Shown in pieces: positions 5,725 through 10,626 of a stretch of DNA of 10,626 nucleotides. A program made the translations under genes and the position numbers. The DNA lies in assembly GCA_965659845.1 (NCBI GenBank), contig CBFHXS010000090.1, positions 1-10,626 on the forward strand. Direction: 5' to 3'. The notes under the pieces are model-generated. The model made no database searches. It was not told where the DNA came from and worked only from the letters and a program-made list of their open reading frames with translations. How positions within the stretch are numbered: position 1 is the stretch's first letter; every line of letters starts with the position of its first letter. This DNA is from Brumimicrobium sp965659845. Lineage in GTDB: Bacteria > Bacteroidota > Bacteroidia > Flavobacteriales_D > Crocinitomicaceae.

Positions 5725-7950
5725 TTATTCTATTACGAGTCGACTTGAATGAACATGATTATTAGTTGTAATCTGAACATTATATACATTGCTCGGAAGT
5801 TCATTTGTTTTGATCAAGTGAGAATTGGTCCCTTTCTCGAAATAGGTTCTTGTTTGATATACTTCTTTCCCCATCATATCAAAGATGGAAATCGTGTAGA
5901 AATCATCCTCAGGGAAATTAAATATTAAATTAACCTTGTCTTTAGCTGGATTAGGGATGCAAACAATTGAAGATTCTACAGAAACTCTATTTACAGATTC
6001 TATGACTGAAAATTCTTCTACACCGTTAAAGTCGACTATTCTTAATTTGTAATAGTTAATGCCAGTCTCCGGAGAGTTGTCAATGAACGAATAGTAATTT
6101 GTAGTTGTTGCATTACCGGCTCCTTGAATCGTTCCAATAGATACGAAATGTTCACCGTCTGTAGACCTCAACACTTCAAAGAAATCATTATCTCTTTCTG
6201 ACGCTGTAGCCCATCTTAGTACAACTGATTCGTCTAAATTTTCTGCTGTGAAGTTTAATAAATCTACTGAAAGCGGACAGGTTACTTCAAAGGTGGCCGT
6301 AGCTGTTGAGCCACAAGCATCAGTTACATCGGCTGTAAAAATATCCCCTGTGGTAAAGCCACTGACGTCGATAGTTGGTGTCGATTCACCAGTACTCCAA
6401 CTATATGTGTATCCTGGTACTCCATATTCTGGAGTAGGATCTAAAGTAGTTGTAACGCCTCCGGCACAACTAGATGCTATTAAAGATGTGGATCCATTTC
6501 CTGTAGCAGTATTCCCGAGAGTTTCTATTGTTCTACCTTGAACGGTTACGCTCCATGCATCCAGTGAAACACATAGTGAATTATTCCAATTACAATTGTC
6601 GTATACACCAAACAACTGTGTGCATCCAGAAGCTCGATTAATATTAAGGTCAAAAGACAGAGTCTGATTTGAGCAAGAAGGGGCATAGCACTGAGCTAAG
6701 GATTGAGTTCCTGCTGAATTAAAAGGTAGTGCTGGTGTCCACGTCCCTGGAGCATTACATCCTACGCATTGCCAGCTATTACCTGGGCCGGGAGAAAGCC
6801 CACCACATGAACTTTCTAATTCTACTTGAGCCTCTGACATAAAGCAAGGATAGTAAAATCCGTAAAAATCCCAGTAAATACATTCTTGAGTGTAGACATT
6901 CCAAGTAGCTGAAACATCCCATGGTGTTGAGCCTCCAGGAAATAATACATTTATATTGTTTGAGCATTCAGCAGGTGCTTCTACAGACCCGGAAATCCCT
7001 CCGAATACCGGACCTACAGCAGTTACCAGAGGATCGATGACTAGTGGGTATACTAAGTTAGAGTTGTGCAAAAATAAAGAGTCCAATTCAAAACTCAAGT
7101 GATTCCCGTTGACTTCATATTCATGAGTCCAACCTTCTTTAATTCCAGAATGGTCGTAAGACCGTACTTTCCCGATTTTAGCACATTCCTGCTCAGTTAA
7201 AGTATTTATGATAGAAATGAACGGGAGATTCGAGGTGACTGTATCTGTGATTTCGAAGTGACTTGGCATTTGAAAATAATCGCTGAATTTTATGCGTTTA
7301 TAATCAGATTCGGAATTAAAAATAAATTCGGATTTAATAGCTCCTTTTTTGAATTGTATCCTAAAATCAATATCCGGAAACAGATTGGTTATGTATATGG
7401 CTTCGTTTCCTATTTTGATATCAGACCAATTTGCTTCATAACTCACGACCCCTCCATTCATTAGTTCCGCTGTCATTGAGTAGTTGTTGAATACTATCTC
7501 CTCAGCAGTATTAATTTTTATTGAAGTAATCCCTTCACTAATGTTAACTGAAGTTGGGAATGGTTGGTTGCGAGCTGAATAGATATTGCCACTTTCTTTT
7601 TCAAGTAAGGATGATATTGCTATCCATTCATTATCTTTTTTGAAATTTATAGGTGTTGCTGACTTTTGGATGTAAAAAAAGTTCGGATTATCTAAATCCA
7701 CATAATACCTTTTGTATGCGTTTCGTTTACTCAGATCTTCAACAACATTTTTGCCGTAAGGTTTGTCAAAAGGCAAGATGCCAAATTCCGGATGATCAAA
7801 TAGAGTGTCAGGATTATATTTCTCGCCAAGTTTTAATTCATATCTGGGTCTTTCAATATACGAATAATCAATAGTATTTCCTTTTAATCCGCTTTGACTT
7901 AGACTTAAGTTAACGAAAAGTACGAAAAGTAATAGTAGTTTATCTCTCAT
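5725..7950 (-). CDS. Secreted multidomain protein with T9SS C-terminal sorting domain
   Basis: This 741-residue protein is predicted to be exported by Sec, then passed through the outer membrane by the type IX (Por) system. From the ATG at 7948-7950, a signal peptide (MRDK plus LLLLFVLFVNLSLS, cleavage likely before Gln19) opens it. The frame extends 18 codons further, but that part covers the promoter. Residues about 25-310 are a mostly beta module of unknown function ending in YPLVIDP, resembling an N-terminal module seen in other large Bacteroidota surface proteins. Residues 325-465 hold eleven cysteines (329, 357, 369, 382, 395, 398, 421, 426, 443, 453, 460), many aromatics and no recognised domain. 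A PKD/SprB-like repeat follows (about 495-559, GYTYSWSTGEST and DACGSTATATFEV), then a fibronectin-III-like module (about 565-655). The type A sorting domain closes it (about 664-741: IPNPAKDKVN, FDMMGKEVYQT, LPSNVYNVQI). No catalytic motif is seen; adhesion or matrix roles are guesses. Confidence 0.88.
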   Translation of the reverse strand: MRDKLLLLFVLFVNLSLSQSGLKGNTIDYSYIERPRYELKLGEKYNPDTLFDHPEFGILPFDKPYGKNVVEDLSKRNAYKRYYVDLDNPNFFYIQKSATPINFKKDNEWIAISSLLEKESGNIYSARNQPFPTSVNISEGITSIKINTAEEIVFNNYSMTAELMNGGVVSYEANWSDIKIGNEAIYITNLFPDIDFRIQFKKGAIKSEFIFNSESDYKRIKFSDYFQMPSHFEITDTVTSNLPFISIINTLTEQECAKIGKVRSYDHSGIKEGWTHEYEVNGNHLSFELDSLFLHNSNLVYPLVIDPLVTAVGPVFGGISGSVEAPAECSNNINVLFPGGSTPWDVSATWNVYTQECIYWDFYGFYYPCFMSEAQVELESSCGGLSPGPGNSWQCVGCNAPGTWTPALPFNSAGTQSLAQCYAPSCSNQTLSFDLNINRASGCTQLFGVYDNCNWNNSLCVSLDAWSVTVQGRTIETLGNTATGNGSTSLIASSCAGGVTTTLDPTPEYGVPGYTYSWSTGESTPTIDVSGFTTGDIFTADVTDACGSTATATFEVTCPLSVDLLNFTAENLDESVVLRWATASERDNDFFEVLRSTDGEHFVSIGTIQGAGNATTTNYYSFIDNSPETGINYYKLRIVDFNGVEEFSVIESVNRVSVESSIVCIPNPAKDKVNLIFNFPEDDFYTISIFDMMGKEVYQTRTYFEKGTNSHLIKTNELPSNVYNVQITTNNHVHSSRLVIE

Positions 7951-7968
7951 AGTATAGTAGTTACGTTG

Positions 7969-7998
7969 CGAATATACATTGTGTCTGAAGAGTTTCAA
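7969..7998 (-). promoter_or_regulatory. Promoter of the T9SS protein gene
   Basis: A TTG (7996-7998, within TTTTTG) is followed after 19 bp by TATATTCG (7969-7976) on the minus strand, matching the Bacteroidota -33/-7 pattern with one change. The -7 element ends 18 bases before the chosen ATG, giving a very short leader and supporting the shorter start for the protein. Confidence 0.6.
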
Positions 7999-8010
7999 AA
8001 ACATAGATAT

Positions 8011-8042
8011 AGTGATTTACCATCACTGTCATATTCGTGACA
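8011..8042. repeat. Two adjacent short inverted repeats upstream of the T9SS gene promoter
   Basis: AGTGAT-N5-ATCACT (8011-8027) is perfectly symmetric. It shares its last base with TGTCA-N6-TGACA (8027-8042), also perfect and with the half-site spacing typical of Crp/Fnr-type sites. Both lie just upstream of the -33 element at 7996-7998, an activator-like position. The arms are short, so chance is possible. Confidence 0.35.
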
Positions 8043-8259
8043 ATTACAAGAGCGTTAAGTGTATAAGATTCAGTAATACAACGGTTTATATGTTTTATTG
8101 CAGTTGTTAAAAAATTAATTTTCAACCTAATATTATTTAAAAATTACACGAAATTCACAGTCCAGCAGAAGAGTAGATTTTAATGTGTTTTGCCTTGATG
8201 AATCCATTTGACATTTACATGTGGTGCTCCTCATTAACAATAAGATTATTTTTAGATCA

Positions 8260-8288
8260 ATGAACTTTCATTTCAAATGAAATTTCAT
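8260..8288. repeat. 29-bp near-perfect palindrome upstream of the M61 protease gene
   Basis: A 13-bp arm ATGAACTTTCATT and its partner AATGAAATTTCAT are complementary at 12 of 13 positions around a 3-base TCA centre. The right edge is 12 bases before the protease ATG. It could be an operator near the promoter or a hairpin in the mRNA leader. No T tract follows it, so it does not look like a terminator. Confidence 0.65.
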
Positions 8289-8300
8289 CAACTTTGACCT

Positions 8301-10049
8301 ATGAAATATTATCTGTCAATACCAGCTCCGCAACAACAGTACGTTCACATCAAAGCAAGTTTTAAATCTGATAAGAAACAAACTATCCTAAAGTTCCCTG
8401 CATGGCGACCTGGAAGATATCAATTAGGAGATTTCGCTAAGAATGTGAATCATTTCAATGTTTTCAATAATGACGGAAAACCCTTGCGTTATAAAAAAGA
8501 AGATAAGAATACTTGGGTTGTCGAAAATGGCGATGCTTCAGGATTTACAGTTCAATACAGCTATTATGCCCACGAACTGAATGCAGGATCCAGTTTCTTG
8601 GATGAGTCCCAACTTTACGTAAATCCTGTAAACTGTTTCCTTTTCAATCCTGATGAATATCGCGATGAAATTCAAGTTTCTCTTGATATTCCTGAGCATT
8701 GGGAAGTGGCAAACCCGCTTGAGACTAAAAACAATATGTTTACTGCAAAGAATTATGATGAGTTGGCTGATAGTCCATTTATCTGCTCGGCAGACTTACA
8801 AATGTCATCTTACGAGGTGAATGGTATAACTTTTAAAATATGGTTCAATGGTATAGTGAAACCTGATTGGGATTTGATTATCAGAGATTTTACCAAGTTC
8901 ACAGAGAAGCAATTAGAAATGTTTTTAGAATTTCCAGTTCAGGAATACCACTTTCTTTTTCAAATTTTACCGTACAAAACATACCATGGAGTAGAGCATG
9001 AAAAATGTACCGTAATTACAATTGGACCAAGCTACGATGTATTTAAAGATTATTATACCGAATTGTTAGGAGTTAGTTCTCATGAACTTTATCATACCTG
9101 GAACATAAAGTCTATACGTCCTGCTGAAATGATGCCTTATGATTTTACAAAAGAGAATTATTCTGAACTTGGCTACATTGCAGAGGGAGTAACAACCTAC
9201 ATGGGAGACCTGATGTTATATAAGTCTGGTGTGTTTGGTCTTAAGCAGTATATAAAAGAAATGAATGCTCAATTGCAGCGGCATTTCGATAATTTTGGAC
9301 GATTCAATTATTCTGTTGCTCAATCTTCTCATGACACTTGGCTGGATGGATATGAACTAGGTGCTCCGGGAAGAAAAGTTTCTATCTATACTGAGGGGTG
9401 CTTACTCGCCTTTATTCTAGATGTTCACATATTAAAAGCTACCAAAAACAAGAAAAATTTGGATAACGTGATGCGAAGTCTCTATTTCGATTTTGGAAAA
9501 GAGGGCAAAGGTATCACTGAAAAAGATTATCAAGCCGCTATAGAGAATGTGACTGGAGATTCTTTTCAATGGTACTTTGATGATTATGTAAAAGGCACAA
9601 ACTCATACAATTCTCTTTTGGTTGATTGTTTTGAATATATCGGTTTGATACTTCAGCACGAACCCGTCAAGGATGCTGCAGCGGCATACCTTGGAGCAAG
9701 AACTATTATTAAAGATGGCAAAACAGAAATTCATTCGCTTTACCCAGGAGGAGCCATGGACATTGCTGGTATAATGATTGGAGATGAAGTTTTAGGGATA
9801 AATGGAGTTGCTGTGAATGGAGATTTTCCAAAATGGGTTGACTATTTCATGGAAGATGAGAAAATGCTATCCATCAAGAGAAAGGGACAAGTCAAAACAC
9901 TAGTTGTTCCTCAAACGAATAGGCCATACTATCAACGCTACTTCTTGGAAGTTGTTGAGAAACCTGATAAGAATCAAATCAACGGGTTTGACGGATGGAG
10001 AAGCGCTCCATTAGGAGATCGAGGACATGCTACGATAGTTCTTGATTAA
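8301..10049 (+). CDS. M61-family metallopeptidase (glycyl aminopeptidase family) with PDZ domain
   Basis: This 582-residue zinc peptidase has the full family layout. An N-terminal beta domain (about 1-165) includes PAWRPGRYQLGDFAKNV (33-49). The catalytic domain carries HELYH (261-265; ligands His261 and His265, catalytic Glu262) followed by W267, and YIAEGVTTY (292-300) supplies the third ligand Glu295. YHGVEHE (228-234) precedes the active site, as is usual in M61. The C-terminal PDZ domain (about 460-538) contains YLGAR and LYPGGAMDIAGIMIGDEVLGINGV with the expected GDE. Characterised members such as the Sphingomonas enzyme release N-terminal Gly or Ala; the substrate here is not known. 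The protein begins directly with the mature fold, MKYYLSIPAPQ, without a signal peptide, so a cytoplasmic location is predicted, or the start is misplaced, though no upstream extension is seen. It overlaps bioF tail to tail by 20 bp. Confidence 0.93.
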   Translation: MKYYLSIPAPQQQYVHIKASFKSDKKQTILKFPAWRPGRYQLGDFAKNVNHFNVFNNDGKPLRYKKEDKNTWVVENGDASGFTVQYSYYAHELNAGSSFLDESQLYVNPVNCFLFNPDEYRDEIQVSLDIPEHWEVANPLETKNNMFTAKNYDELADSPFICSADLQMSSYEVNGITFKIWFNGIVKPDWDLIIRDFTKFTEKQLEMFLEFPVQEYHFLFQILPYKTYHGVEHEKCTVITIGPSYDVFKDYYTELLGVSSHELYHTWNIKSIRPAEMMPYDFTKENYSELGYIAEGVTTYMGDLMLYKSGVFGLKQYIKEMNAQLQRHFDNFGRFNYSVAQSSHDTWLDGYELGAPGRKVSIYTEGCLLAFILDVHILKATKNKKNLDNVMRSLYFDFGKEGKGITEKDYQAAIENVTGDSFQWYFDDYVKGTNSYNSLLVDCFEYIGLILQHEPVKDAAAAYLGARTIIKDGKTEIHSLYPGGAMDIAGIMIGDEVLGINGVAVNGDFPKWVDYFMEDEKMLSIKRKGQVKTLVVPQTNRPYYQRYFLEVVEKPDKNQINGFDGWRSAPLGDRGHATIVLD

Positions 10050-10626
10050 AAATATCAAGTAGCAGTGACATTTGTTCCCAAGTTTGGTCTGCATGTAAAC
10101 TAATGCGGATACAGCTTTTACCTTCAGGAACAGTAGGGGGTAGGATGACTTTTACTCCAATTCCTTGCTTTTTGCAAGAGCGTTCGATGGACTTCAAAGA
10201 TTCAACATCTTCGGAAGTGTATATTTTGATTGGTGACGCAGGTTCACTTCTTAATTTGTAACTCTTGAACAACTCATTAAAGGTTTTAATTACTGCATTC
10301 AGGCGGTCAGCTCTTTCACTTATCAATTCATGTTGTAGTAATTGTGAAGACCTATGGATTACAGATTGTGGCAATGCCGTAGTATAAATGAATGACCGTG
10401 CAAAGTTGATTAAATAATCTTTAGTCATTTGGCTACAAGTCACTGCTGCCCCGTGCGAACCAAAAGCTTTCCCGAATGTGTACATTGCTATGAATGGATA
10501 TACTCCTATAGCGGCACAAATCCCCTTTCCCGAATTGCCAAAAGTTCCACCGCTATGCGCTTCATCAACAATTAAATAAGCTTTATACTGGCTGCATAAT
10601 TCTTCGATTTCCTTGACTTTACCAAA
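10030..10626 (-). CDS. bioF: 8-amino-7-oxononanoate synthase-like PLP enzyme, 3' part only
   Basis: The frame is open through the right edge (upstream of the first ATG at 10485), so this is the C-terminal part of an alpha-oxoamine synthase. In biotin synthesis the enzyme condenses pimeloyl-ACP or pimeloyl-CoA with alanine. The visible part begins at FGKVKEIEEL and contains VDEAHSGGTFGNSGKG, whose Asp (codon 10564-10566) should contact the PLP ring nitrogen. YTFGKAFGSHGAA follows, with the Schiff-base Lys at 10468-10470. Near the C-terminus ILPPTVPEGKSCIRISLHA (roughly 10088-10143) matches the BioF pattern PPTVPxGxxRxRISLxA, which favours BioF over glycine C-acetyltransferase (Kbl) or serine palmitoyltransferase. 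No other bio gene is inside the window. Its last codons overlap the end of the convergent M61 gene, and no terminator is visible. Confidence 0.88.
   Translation of the reverse strand, partial: FGKVKEIEELCSQYKAYLIVDEAHSGGTFGNSGKGICAAIGVYPFIAMYTFGKAFGSHGAAVTCSQMTKDYLINFARSFIYTTALPQSVIHRSSQLLQHELISERADRLNAVIKTFNELFKSYKLRSEPASPIKIYTSEDVESLKSIERSCKKQGIGVKVILPPTVPEGKSCIRISLHADQTWEQMSLLLDIFNQELS

Larger units (their letters stand above)
7951..8300. other. 350-bp divergent intergenic region
   Basis: This region separates the divergent T9SS protein and M61 protease genes. The left end holds the T9SS gene promoter and two short inverted repeats; the right end holds a 29-bp palindrome in front of the protease ATG. 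Between about 8043 and 8259 I see only A/T-rich DNA with no open frame, RNA structure or terminator that I can support. No good Bacteroidota promoter for the protease was identified. Confidence 0.7.

Noticed and set aside
6248..7874. Several open frames of 62-97 codons within the T9SS protein gene, on both strands
   Set aside because: They are overlapped by a full-length secreted protein with a signal peptide and sorting domain; none has its own start signals or family features.
7991..7998. AGTTTCAA at the T9SS gene promoter, matching one arm of the GbsR operator
   Set aside because: No second arm is present; the match is largely the -33 TTG and its flank.
8208..8213. TTGACA, a perfect E. 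coli-type -35 hexamer upstream of the M61 gene
   Set aside because: The other promoters in the window follow the Bacteroidota TTG/TAnnTTTG pattern, and no matching downstream element lies at a suitable distance, so it is not called.
8043..8259. Possible small RNA or extra gene in the divergent intergenic region
   Set aside because: No terminator, stable hairpin or credible open frame was seen in this A/T-rich stretch.

Overview
The window looks like a chromosomal segment of a marine or freshwater member of the Bacteroidota, most likely Flavobacteriales. The evidence is a low-GC sequence, a secreted protein with a type IX secretion (Por) C-terminal sorting domain, promoters of the Bacteroidota form (TTG, about 19-20 bp, TAnnTTTG/TAnnTTCG), starts mostly without Shine-Dalgarno sequences, and an NDH-2 of the Bacteroidota type. 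No rRNA, tRNA, CRISPR array, insertion sequence or prophage gene was seen.

Layout from left to right: (1) the 3' part of a type II NADH dehydrogenase on the + strand, meeting tail to tail (4-bp overlap) a minus-strand group; (2) that group, read right to left: a GbsR/MarR-type regulator, a four-helix membrane protein of unknown function, and a TIGR01777-family NAD(P)-binding epimerase-like protein whose start overlaps the membrane protein's stop; (3) dinB (DNA polymerase IV), minus strand; (4) lpdA (dihydrolipoyl dehydrogenase), minus strand, with a strong terminator; (5) a 741-residue T9SS-secreted protein with a cysteine-rich core, minus strand, with its own promoter and terminator; (6) a 350-bp divergent intergenic region rich in inverted repeats; (7) an M61 glycyl-aminopeptidase-family metalloprotease on the + strand; (8) the 3' part of a bioF-like PLP enzyme on the minus strand, overlapping the protease gene tail to tail by 20 bp.

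Most genes are metabolic or housekeeping and appear to be independently transcribed. The most interesting part is the regulator unit at 805-2666. Two 26-bp inverted repeats, 22/26 identical to each other, lie one over the -33 element of the regulator's own promoter and one immediately upstream of the membrane-protein/epimerase pair. This predicts a compact autoregulated switch whose only visible local targets are two genes of unknown physiological role. Secondary points of interest are a 12-bp direct repeat at the dinB promoter, a near-perfect 29-bp palindrome just upstream of the M61 protease, and the unrecognised N-terminal and Cys-rich modules of the T9SS cargo protein. Three genes (regulator, dinB, T9SS protein) have likely starts downstream of the longest open frame.
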